Positions 6,690 through 12,589 of a DNA stretch of 12,596 bases are shown piece by piece (positions within the stretch are counted from its first letter, which is position 1; each line of letters starts with the position of its first letter). Both the position numbers and the translations under genes were made by a program. The notes under the pieces were generated by a model. That model saw nothing but the letters and a program-made list of their open reading frames with translations. It was not told the origin of the DNA and made no database searches. Source of the stretch: Chloroflexota bacterium (GTDB lineage: Bacteria; Chloroflexota; Anaerolineae; B4-G1); assembly GCA_011046405.1 (NCBI GenBank), contig DSAR01000422.1, forward strand, positions 1 through 12,596. Reading direction: 5' to 3'.

Positions 6690-6713
6690 CTATTGAGGGC
6701 TATTTGGTATAAT
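6686..6713 (+). promoter_or_regulatory. Promoter of hypBC
   Basis: TTGTCT (6686-6691) is 16 bases from a perfect TATAAT (6708-6713). The -10 is preceded by TGG, an extended -10 arrangement. Predicted transcription starts about 60 bases before hypB. This suggests that hypBC can be expressed separately from the hydrogenase genes. Confidence 0.6.
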
Positions 6714-6729
6714 GCTGTTGCGTACGGCA

Positions 6730-6744
6730 AGAAACCTGGTTTCT
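6730..6744. repeat. AGAAACC-T-GGTTTCT palindrome in the hypB leader
   Basis: A perfect 7-bp inverted repeat with one central base lies about 10-25 bases after the predicted hypB transcription start. Palindromes of this GAAACC/GGTTTC form are common dispersed repeats in Chloroflexota and cyanobacteria, as I recall them. A repressor site is the other possibility. It overlaps no coding sequence if hypB starts at 6780. Confidence 0.5.
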
Positions 6745-6779
6745 CGGCTACCTACAGTTGGAGAGAGATATTATATTTT

Positions 6780-7463
6780 ATGACGACTAAAGTGCCTATC
6801 GTGGAAAACATCCTGAGTGCCAACGAGCAATTGGCTGTTAGCAACCGCGCTCGTTTAGACGCCGCCGGCGTTTTCGCCATCAACGTGATGGCCTCACCGG
6901 GCGCCGGGAAGACCAGCCTCATCACGCGCACCATCGAGGCGTTGAGGGAAACGCATCGTATCGGCGCCGTGGACGGCGATATCGCGACGACGCTGGACGC
7001 CGACCGCATCGCCGCCTTCGGGGCGCCCACCGTCCAGATCAACACCGGCGGCGCGTGTCACCTGGACGCCGTGATGCTCCAGGGCGCGTTGCCCCAGTTG
7101 CCCCTGGAGGAGCTGGATCTGCTGATCGTCGAGAACGTGGGCAACCTGGTCTGCCCCGCCAGCTTCAAACTGGGCGTCCACCGCAGTGTACTCATCGCCA
7201 GCGTTCCCGAAGGGGACGATAAGCCCTACAAATACCCGGTGATGTATCGCGGCGTGGACGGGCTGGTGTTGAACAAGATGGACGTGCTGGACGCTTTCGA
7301 CTTCGACGTCGATTACTTCCGCCAGGGGGTAGAGGCGCTTAACCCTGGCCTGGCCTTCTTCCCCCTCTCCTGTAAGACCGGCGAGGGACTAGAGGGATGG
7401 TTGAATTGGTTGAGAAACGAGGTGCAAGACCATGTGCCTGGGAATCCCGGGAAAGATCGTTGA
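6780..7463 (+). CDS. hypB: HypB, GTPase for hydrogenase nickel insertion
   Basis: HypB hydrolyses GTP to help HypA load nickel into the large subunit. From ATG 6780 it is 227 residues. The frame is open back to 6693, but that region contains the promoter and palindrome, and homologous sequence begins only after 6780. A GGAGAGAG lies 12 bases upstream, rather distant. Motifs are the P-loop SPGAGKT (39-45), VDGDIATTLDADR (64-76), the metal-site pair C93-H94 in GGACHLD, C125 in NVGNLVCP, NKMD (165-168) for guanine recognition and SCKTGEG (197-203). It lacks the N-terminal CxxCGC motif and any His-rich stretch, so it is a plain GTPase form without nickel storage. It overlaps hypC by 32 bases. Confidence 0.95.
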   Translation: MTTKVPIVENILSANEQLAVSNRARLDAAGVFAINVMASPGAGKTSLITRTIEALRETHRIGAVDGDIATTLDADRIAAFGAPTVQINTGGACHLDAVMLQGALPQLPLEELDLLIVENVGNLVCPASFKLGVHRSVLIASVPEGDDKPYKYPVMYRGVDGLVLNKMDVLDAFDFDVDYFRQGVEALNPGLAFFPLSCKTGEGLEGWLNWLRNEVQDHVPGNPGKDR

Positions 7464-7695
7464 AATTACTGAAACTGAAAATGAGTTGATGCCGATGGGC
7501 AAGGTCGATTTCGGCGGCATCGTCCGAGACGCTTGTCTGGCCTACGTGCCGGACGCTCAGATCGGCGATTACGTCATCGTCCATGCCGGTTTCGCCATCA
7601 GCCAGTTGTCTGAGGCGGAGGCCCAGGAGACCCTGGAACTGCTGGTGGAAAGTGGCCTTTTGAGTGCCGAAGGGGTCGGAGAGGCGAGCTCCTAG
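7432..7695 (+). CDS. hypC: HypC, hydrogenase cofactor-assembly chaperone
   Basis: HypC, with HypD, carries the Fe(CN)2CO unit to the large subunit. The 87 residues start MCLGIPGK, with the essential Cys2 exposed after Met removal, and include VDFGGIVRDACLAYVPDAQ (25-43) and HAGFAIS with His51, which fit the OB-fold family. GAGGTG (7419-7424) is seven bases before ATG 7432. The start lies inside the last codons of hypB, so the two are translationally linked. Its obligate partner HypD is not in the window. Confidence 0.95.
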   Translation: MCLGIPGKIVEITETENELMPMGKVDFGGIVRDACLAYVPDAQIGDYVIVHAGFAISQLSEAEAQETLELLVESGLLSAEGVGEASS

Positions 7696-7697
7696 TG

Positions 7698-7717
7698 AGC
7701 TCCTGAGGAGGCTTTTT
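7698..7717 (+). terminator. Short hairpin with T-run just after hypC
   Basis: AGCTCC (7698-7703) pairs with GGAG-CT (7707-7713, one bulged G) over a three-base loop and runs into TTTTT (7713-7717). The position, three bases after the hypC stop, suits a terminator, but the stem is short. Confidence 0.45.
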
Positions 7718-7737
7718 CAGCCCCAGTTGAACCCATG

Positions 7738-7766
7738 CGCCCCGATCTCGATAAGAGGTCGGGGCG
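7738..7766. terminator. Strong hairpin terminator downstream of hypC
   Basis: A 12-bp stem (7738-7749 with 7755-7766, one G-T pair) closes a five-base loop, GATAA. It is very GC-rich at the base (CGCCCCGA/TCGGGGCG) and is followed by TCTCACTTT. With its poor T-tail it may rely on stem strength. It insulates the hyp genes from the promoter that follows. Confidence 0.55.
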
Positions 7767-7773
7767 TCTCACT

Positions 7774-7801
7774 TTGGCATATTCCACCAAGCGAGTATAA
7801 T
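7774..7801 (+). promoter_or_regulatory. Promoter for the mscL gene group
   Basis: TTGGCA (7774-7779, five of six) and a perfect TATAAT (7796-7801) are 16 bases apart, the best promoter in the window. Predicted initiation is near 7808, just before the first TCTTATCAG. The next real gene, mscL, begins 366 bases later. The intervening bases are two MITE-like elements, so their structures would be transcribed as leader RNA. Confidence 0.6.
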
Positions 7802-7818
7802 AGAAATGACGTCTTATC

Positions 7819-7930
7819 AGTATCATCTCAATAAACCGGGGCAAACTCGCTCGGGCCGGTCTCCTGACCGTGCCCGCTGTGGCTCGGTCGGGAGACCGGC
7901 CACAGCTCCCCAACTTATTGAGAAGATACT
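7819..7930. mobile_element. 112-bp MITE-like element A upstream of mscL
   Basis: The ends AGTATCATCTCAATAA (7819-7834) and TTATTGAGAAGATACT (7915-7930) are inverted repeats matching at 15 of 16 bases. CTTATC flanks both sides (7813-7818 and 7931-7936), a candidate duplication that is part of a longer TCTTATCAG repeat. The interior can fold in two exclusive ways. Stem one pairs 7854-7870 with 7885-7901 (17 bp, one G-T). Stem two uses GCTGTGG (7876-7882) with CCACAGC (7900-7906). Bases 7820-7912 recur at 12497-12589 with four differences. An open frame of 68 codons across this element is a by-product of the repeat and not a gene. Confidence 0.75.
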
Positions 7931-7938
7931 CTTATCAG

Positions 7939-8091
7939 TTCATTACCCGACCTCTCTGGATCACGAATGGCACGAATGGGCGAATCACACGAATTTTGGC
8001 TTCGAATTTTAAAAAACATTCGTGAAATTCGAGCATTCGTGTGATTCGTGATCGAAAATCAGGCTCTTGGTCACGAATGTCGGGTAGTGAA
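7939..8091. mobile_element. 153-bp MITE-like element B with 9-bp target duplication
   Basis: The ends TTCATTACCCGAC (7939-7951) and GTCGGGTAGTGAA (8079-8091) are inverted repeats with one mismatch. They are flanked exactly by TCTTATCAG at 7930-7938 and 8092-8100, a probable 9-bp duplication. Inside is a long imperfect palindrome (about 7959-8000 against 8011-8053) built from repeated CACGAAT on the left and ATTCGTG on the right. It is notably AT-richer than the surroundings. It abuts element A and has no coding capacity. Confidence 0.75.
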
Positions 8092-8118
8092 TCTTATCAG
8101 TAACGAAAGGAAGGAACG

Positions 8119-8163
8119 ATGCTCCTATTGGTTCCGGCTTGTCCGGGATAGGAGTTACAGGAG
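8119..8163 (+). promoter_or_regulatory. Possible leader peptide and hairpin before mscL
   Basis: AAGG repeats (8107-8114) precede ATG 8119, which opens a ten-residue frame, MLLLVPACPG, ending in TAG at 8149-8151. CTCCTAT (8122-8128) can pair with ATAGGAG (8148-8154), so the short frame and a hairpin coincide. The mscL ribosome site AGGAG is at 8159-8163. Translation of the short frame could open the structure near the mscL start. This is a suggestion from sequence only; it could be chance. Confidence 0.3.
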
Positions 8164-8173
8164 TAATCAAGCG

Positions 8174-8626
8174 ATGTTACAGGAATTCAAGAAATTCGCC
8201 CTGCGGGGCAACGTCATCGACATGGCGGTTGGCATCATCGTCGGCTCCGCCTTCAGCACCATCGTCAAATCCCTGGTCGACGATCTCCTCATGCCGCCGA
8301 TTGGCCTGTTGCTGGGCGGCGTCGATTTCGCCAATCTGTTCATCATCCTCAAGGGCGGCGATCCGGGCGGGCCTTATGCCGCGTTAGCCGACGCCCAGGC
8401 GGCCGGCGCGGTGACCGTCAACTACGGCGTGTTCATCAACAACGTCATCAGCTTCCTGATCGTCGCGGCGGCGATGTTCCTGCTCATCCGCGGCATCAAC
8501 CGGCTGGAGAGAAAAGAGGAGAAAGCGCCGGAACCGACGACGAAGGATTGCCCCTACTGCCAGACAACCATCCCGACCAAGGCCACCCGCTGCCCCAACT
8601 GCACGTCGGAACTATCCCAGAATTAG
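8174..8626 (+). CDS. mscL: MscL large-conductance mechanosensitive channel with zinc-ribbon tail
   Basis: MscL opens under membrane tension and releases solutes during hypo-osmotic shock. From ATG 8174 the protein is 150 residues, against 136 in E. coli. AGGAG lies ten bases upstream, and the family's amino end (MLQEFKKFALRGNVIDMAVG) begins exactly here, so the longer upstream frame is rejected. TM1 is about 15-45, TM2 about 85-108, with a periplasmic loop between them. After the usual cytoplasmic end comes an acidic/lysine-rich linker and then CPYC (126-129) and CPNC (140-143), a four-cysteine zinc ribbon. This tail is absent from E. coli MscL. It starts a probable operon with the next two genes. 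Confidence 0.95.
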   Translation: MLQEFKKFALRGNVIDMAVGIIVGSAFSTIVKSLVDDLLMPPIGLLLGGVDFANLFIILKGGDPGGPYAALADAQAAGAVTVNYGVFINNVISFLIVAAAMFLLIRGINRLERKEEKAPEPTTKDCPYCQTTIPTKATRCPNCTSELSQN

Positions 8627-8644
8627 CGCAAGGAGGAATTTTCA

Positions 8645-10453
8645 ATGTCTTTTACCACACGACCGGTCATCATGGGACGGCGCGGGGTTGTGACCTCGGG
8701 CCACTACCTCGCCACGGCGGCGGGATTCCGCATCATGGAACAGGGTGGCAACGCCATCGACGCGGCCGCCGCGATGTGCTTCTGCCTGAATCTGTTGGAA
8801 CCCCAGAGCAACGGCATCGGCGGAGAGGTTCCGGTCCTGATCTATTCGGCCCGGGACCAGCAGGCCTTCGCCATCAGTGGGCAGGGCTGGTCGCCGTCCG
8901 CCTTCACCATCGAATGGTGCCAGGCGCACGACATCGACCTCATCCCCGGCGACGGTTACCTGCCGGCCTGCGTCCCGGCCGTCGTCGATACGTGGGCCAC
9001 GGCGCTCGCCCGCTTCGGCACCATGTCCTTTTCCCAGATCCTTCAGCCTGCCATCGAGTTGGCCGAAAACGGCTTCCCGGTCTACGCCGGCCTGCGCGAT
9101 AGCATCCGGGGCAATCTGGAGAAATTCACCCGGCGATACCCGACGACGGCCGCCCTCTACTGCCCCGGTGGTCAGGTGCCCGAGATCGGCGACGTTTTCC
9201 GCAACCCCGGTTTCGCCGGCGTGCTCAAGCGGATGTGCCAGGCGGAGGAGCGCGCCAGGCGCGCGGGGCGCGTGGCCGGCATCGAGGCGGCGCGCGACGT
9301 TTTCTACAAAGGTGAAATCGCCGAGCGCATCGTGATCTTCATGCAAGAGCACCCGGTCGAGGACGCCAGCGGGAGCGCGCATCGGGGCTTGCTCTCTTAC
9401 GAGGACATGGCCGAGTGGCGCGCGACGGTCGAAAGTCCCCTCACCTACAACTATCGCGGTAGTTACGGCAGCCTCGGCGTCCACAAGTGCTCGTCCTGGA
9501 CGCAAGGGCCGGTCTTCTTGCAACAACTGGCCATCCTGGAGGGTTTCGATCTCCCATCCATGGGCCACAACTCGGCCGAGTACGTGCACACCTGGATCGA
9601 GGGGGCCAAGCTGGCCTTCGCCGACCGGGAGGCCTATTACGGCGATCCCCACTTCGACGACGTGCCCTTCGACGTGCTGCTCTCCAGGGACTACGGCGAG
9701 CAACGGCGCGCCCTCATCGGTGATCGGGCCTCGCTCGATATGCGGCCAGGCGACGCGGGCGGCGGCACGCCCCCGTACGAGCTCTTCCACGTCGCCGAGG
9801 ACAATCGCCGGGCGCTCGACGTGGCCGGGCGGGAGATCCAGGACCTGGGGTTGGGGCACGCTCACGTCAGCGATACCACCCACCTCGACGCCGTGGACCG
9901 GGAGGGCAACATGATCGCCGCCACGCCCAGCGGCGGATGGATCGGCTCATCCCCCGTCGTCGAGGGACTGGGCTTCCCGATGGGCACGCGGGGCCAGATG
10001 TTCTACCTCAATCCCGAGCGGCCCAACGCGCTGGAACCCCGCAAGCGCCCCCGGGCCACGCTGACGCCCTCCCTGGTGACCCGGGACGGCGCGCCGTTCA
10101 TGGTCTTCGGCACGCCGGGCGGCGACTGCCAGGACCAGTGGACCCTGCAATTCTTCCTCAACTACGTCGTTTTCGGGATGAACGTGCAGGAAGCGCTGGA
10201 CGCCCCGACCTTTCACACGGCCCACTTCCCCGCCTCCTTCTACCCTCGTGGGGCGTTCCCGGGTCGCGTGATGGTCGAGGGACGGATCGAGTCCGACGTG
10301 ATCGAGGAATTGAAACGTCGCGGACACGACGTCGTCGTCCTCGGCGATTGGGTCAACGGCAAGGCGATGGCTATCCGTTACGATGGCGAGCGAGGCCTCA
10401 TCCTGGGTGGCGTCTCGCCCCGGCGGCTCATTGGATATGGGTTTGGATGGTGA
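8645..10453 (+). CDS. Gamma-glutamyltranspeptidase-family hydrolase
   Basis: This is an Ntn-hydrolase of the gamma-glutamyltransferase family, made as one chain that cuts itself before a catalytic threonine. From ATG 8645 (AGGAGG seven bases before) it is 602 residues. Family marks are GGNAIDAAAAM (34-44), NGIGG (56-60), the conserved SSWTQGP segment (283-289), the processing site DTTH with Thr411 as the predicted nucleophile (410-413), GSSPVV (434-439), RPRATLTPSLV (468-478) and TPGGDCQDQ (490-498). No signal peptide is seen, so it is probably cytoplasmic, unlike classical secreted GGT. By eye, the residue matching the substrate-carboxylate arginine (E. coli Arg114) is Gln80 in ISGQGWSP, so the substrate may not be a gamma-glutamyl compound. 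It follows mscL by 18 bases and overlaps the next gene. Confidence 0.9.
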   Translation: MSFTTRPVIMGRRGVVTSGHYLATAAGFRIMEQGGNAIDAAAAMCFCLNLLEPQSNGIGGEVPVLIYSARDQQAFAISGQGWSPSAFTIEWCQAHDIDLIPGDGYLPACVPAVVDTWATALARFGTMSFSQILQPAIELAENGFPVYAGLRDSIRGNLEKFTRRYPTTAALYCPGGQVPEIGDVFRNPGFAGVLKRMCQAEERARRAGRVAGIEAARDVFYKGEIAERIVIFMQEHPVEDASGSAHRGLLSYEDMAEWRATVESPLTYNYRGSYGSLGVHKCSSWTQGPVFLQQLAILEGFDLPSMGHNSAEYVHTWIEGAKLAFADREAYYGDPHFDDVPFDVLLSRDYGEQRRALIGDRASLDMRPGDAGGGTPPYELFHVAEDNRRALDVAGREIQDLGLGHAHVSDTTHLDAVDREGNMIAATPSGGWIGSSPVVEGLGFPMGTRGQMFYLNPERPNALEPRKRPRATLTPSLVTRDGAPFMVFGTPGGDCQDQWTLQFFLNYVVFGMNVQEALDAPTFHTAHFPASFYPRGAFPGRVMVEGRIESDVIEELKRRGHDVVVLGDWVNGKAMAIRYDGERGLILGGVSPRRLIGYGFGW

Positions 10454-11112
10454 GGCGGCGCTGGAGAAAAGGGTTAGGGATCCTCTGGATCTGTCTTGGT
10501 CTCTTGCTGCTCTGCGCCTCTTATACGCAGTTGGGCGACGTCGTCGTCGATTATGCGATCTGGCGTTGGATGGTCACTTTCAAGCGCCCCATCGAACAGG
10601 TGGACGATTACCGCGTGGTGGTGACGAAATCAACCCGCAGGCTTGACGTCTACCAGGATGGCCAAATTGTAGCCAGTTATCGAGTGGGATTGAGCAGCCA
10701 GGGGTTGGCACCTCGTAAAACGTGGGAAGATCGGTTGACGCCCGAGGGTGTGTTTCTCATCGCCAGCATGCAGCGCCAATCGGTCTTCGGGCCGCGCCAG
10801 ATGCTGCTCGAGACGACGGAGTCAGCGTTGGAAGATTACCTGGCCCAATACGGCGACGCCGGGCGCGCCCGGTTGCAAACCTGGGAGAACGAGCACGGGC
10901 CATTGGATACCATCTGGGAGACGTATGATTTCAACGCGGCCTATCCCGAGCACCCGATGTGGCATGACATCCTCATACACGGCGGCGGGAGCGAGCGGGA
11001 TTGGACGTGGGGTTGCATCGCGCTGGATGACGCCGACGTCGTGGCGTTGTTTGACCTGTTGCACAAATCACGCCATCGTGGATTAGGCGTCCCGGTAGAG
11101 ATACGCCCTTGA
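10447..11112 (+). CDS. Membrane-anchored L,D-transpeptidase-like (YkuD/YafK) protein
   Basis: L,D-transpeptidase catalytic domains cross-link peptidoglycan or attach and detach proteins at it. The 221-residue product starts at ATG 10447 and overlaps the end of the preceding gene by seven bases, suggesting coupled translation; no strong ribosome site is visible. Residues 1-8 are strongly basic and 9-28 are hydrophobic, giving a signal anchor or signal peptide. The domain opens with VVVTKSTRRLDVYQDGQIV (57-75). The active site is HG (178-179) followed by DWTWGCIAL, with catalytic Cys190. The residue after GCI is Ala rather than the Arg of most YkuD enzymes, as in the YafK-like branch. It could therefore be a transpeptidase or an amidase-like cleaver of cross-links. 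The next gene converges with a gap of only seven bases. Confidence 0.85.
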   Translation: MVRRRWRKGLGILWICLGLLLLCASYTQLGDVVVDYAIWRWMVTFKRPIEQVDDYRVVVTKSTRRLDVYQDGQIVASYRVGLSSQGLAPRKTWEDRLTPEGVFLIASMQRQSVFGPRQMLLETTESALEDYLAQYGDAGRARLQTWENEHGPLDTIWETYDFNAAYPEHPMWHDILIHGGGSERDWTWGCIALDDADVVALFDLLHKSRHRGLGVPVEIRP

Positions 11113-11119
11113 TTCCGCG

Positions 11120-12469
11120 TTACGTCTCGACCGGATCGCCGATCAGGTCGTATTCCAGCGCGTCGCTGATGCGAACCGGGACGATTTCGCCCACCGGCGA
11201 CTCGGCCTGCACCAATACCATCCCATCGACCTCGGGCGCGTCCCGGTATGAGCGCCCCACGCTGATGTCCTCTCCCACTCCTTCGATCAGCACGTCCAGT
11301 GTCTGGCCGAGCAGCGCCTGGTTTTTCGCCAGGGATATTGGCTGTTGCAGTACCATCAATCGCCTGCGCCGCTCTTCCTTGACCTCCGGCGCGACGTCGT
11401 CTGGCAGCACGGCTGCCGGCGTTCCCTCTTCGTGGGAATAGGTGAACACGCCCACCCGGTCGAAGGCTGTGTCTTCCACGAAATTTAGCAGCGCCTGGAA
11501 TTCCTGCTCCGTCTCGCCGGGGAAGCCCACGATGAACGTCGTCCGGATGGCGATCTGTGGCATGGCGGCCTGCAAGTGGGCGATGGTCCGCTGCATCTCC
11601 TCGACGTTGGAAGGACGTCGCATACGCCGCAATACGTTGGGGTGGGCGTGTTGGAGCGGCAAATCCAGGTAGGGCAAGATCTGCGGGTGACGGGCCATCG
11701 TCTCGATCAACTCGTCGGTGATCTGCCGCCGGCCGGGATAGGCGTACATCACGCGCAACCAGGTCGCCTGGGGGACGGCCCGGACGAGCTCCTCCAGCAC
11801 GCGGGCCAGGTTGTACGCTGGCCCCAGGTCATATCCGTAGTCGGTCGTATCCTGGGCGATGAGGATGAGCTCCCGGACGCCAGATTCGACCGCCAATTGG
11901 GCGTCGGCCAATATCTCCTCGAGCGGGCGGCTCACGATGGAGCCCTTGATCAAGGGAATGGCGCAGAAGGCGCAGGTGCGGCGACATCCATCGGCCAACT
12001 TGAGGTAAGCGCTGGCGCCCTGGACGGCCAGGCGCGGGTAGCCGATCGTGTCCTCGCGCGCCAGCGGTACGTCGGATGGGTGGCAGATGGGACCCTTTTT
12101 GTTTCCCGGGGCGTGCTCCATTTCCTCCAACAGCGTCACTACGTCGATCCAGCGGCGCGTGCCGATGAGACCATCGATGCCGGGTATCGCCGCCGCCAGT
12201 TCGTCAGGGCGGTACTGGGAATAGCACCCGGCTGCAACGATCTTCTGCCCGGCGTGGCGATGGGCGATCAGATCTTTCAGAACCTCTTGAGATTCATCGC
12301 GCGCCGGTTGGATGAAGCCACACGTGTTGACGAGCAGTACATCGGCCGCTTCAGGCGCCTCGGCCTGCCGGTATCCAGCCTGAGTGAGCAGCAGGGCGAT
12401 CCCCTCGCTGTCCACCAGGTTCTTGGCGCATCCTAACGAGATCAGGTAGAAACGGGGTTGTTCAGTCAT
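11120..12469 (-). CDS. rimO: RimO, ribosomal protein S12 methylthiotransferase
   Basis: RimO is a radical-SAM enzyme that adds a methylthio group to the conserved aspartate of ribosomal protein S12. The 449-residue product begins with the typical FYLISLGCAKNLVDSE. The N-terminal cluster uses C14, C50 (NTCGF) and C82 (AAGCYSQ). The radical-SAM cluster is C162-x3-C166-x2-C169 in DGCRRTCAFCAIPLIKG. A TRAM domain covers roughly 375-445. SLGCAKNLVDSE and the IPLIKG segment separate RimO from MiaB. On the minus strand a GGAG (complement of 12477-12480) lies seven bases before the start at 12469. It is transcribed towards the L,D-transpeptidase gene. No terminator is visible between the two ends. 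Confidence 0.95.
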   Translation of the reverse strand: MTEQPRFYLISLGCAKNLVDSEGIALLLTQAGYRQAEAPEAADVLLVNTCGFIQPARDESQEVLKDLIAHRHAGQKIVAAGCYSQYRPDELAAAIPGIDGLIGTRRWIDVVTLLEEMEHAPGNKKGPICHPSDVPLAREDTIGYPRLAVQGASAYLKLADGCRRTCAFCAIPLIKGSIVSRPLEEILADAQLAVESGVRELILIAQDTTDYGYDLGPAYNLARVLEELVRAVPQATWLRVMYAYPGRRQITDELIETMARHPQILPYLDLPLQHAHPNVLRRMRRPSNVEEMQRTIAHLQAAMPQIAIRTTFIVGFPGETEQEFQALLNFVEDTAFDRVGVFTYSHEEGTPAAVLPDDVAPEVKEERRRRLMVLQQPISLAKNQALLGQTLDVLIEGVGEDISVGRSYRDAPEVDGMVLVQAESPVGEIVPVRISDALEYDLIGDPVET

Positions 12470-12496
12470 AGATGGGCTCCGGAAGGAGGTTGGCAG

Positions 12497-12589
12497 GTAT
12501 CTTCTCGATCAACCGGGGCAAACTCGCTCGGGTCGGTCTCCTGACCGTGCCCGCTGTGGCTCGGTCGGGAGACCGGCCACAGCTCCCCA
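12497..12589. repeat. Second copy of the MITE A core at the window end
   Basis: These 93 bases match 7820-7912 without gaps and with four substitutions, three of them in the terminal GTATC(A/T)TCTC region. The two exclusive hairpins are preserved; the C-to-T change in stem one turns a C-G pair into a U-G pair. The copy lies directly upstream of rimO, 27 bases before its start codon on the opposite strand. After 12589 the sequence departs from the first copy, and the window ends seven bases later, so the right end cannot be seen. Confidence 0.85.

Noticed and set aside
7806..8012. Small 68-codon open frame on the plus strand
   Set aside because: It is made of the MITE A hairpin and part of element B, has no convincing ribosome site and resembles no protein family.
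8048..8173. N-terminal extension of MscL
   Set aside because: It would include element B sequence; the conserved MscL amino end begins at 8174 with its own ribosome site.
8642..9883. Long minus-strand open frame (413 codons)
   Set aside because: It lies wholly opposite the GGT-family gene, whose motifs are unmistakable; GC-rich codon bias produces such antisense frames.
11576..12436. Plus-strand open frame of 286 codons
   Set aside because: It is antisense to rimO, which has complete radical-SAM and TRAM signatures; the plus-strand product matches nothing I recognise.
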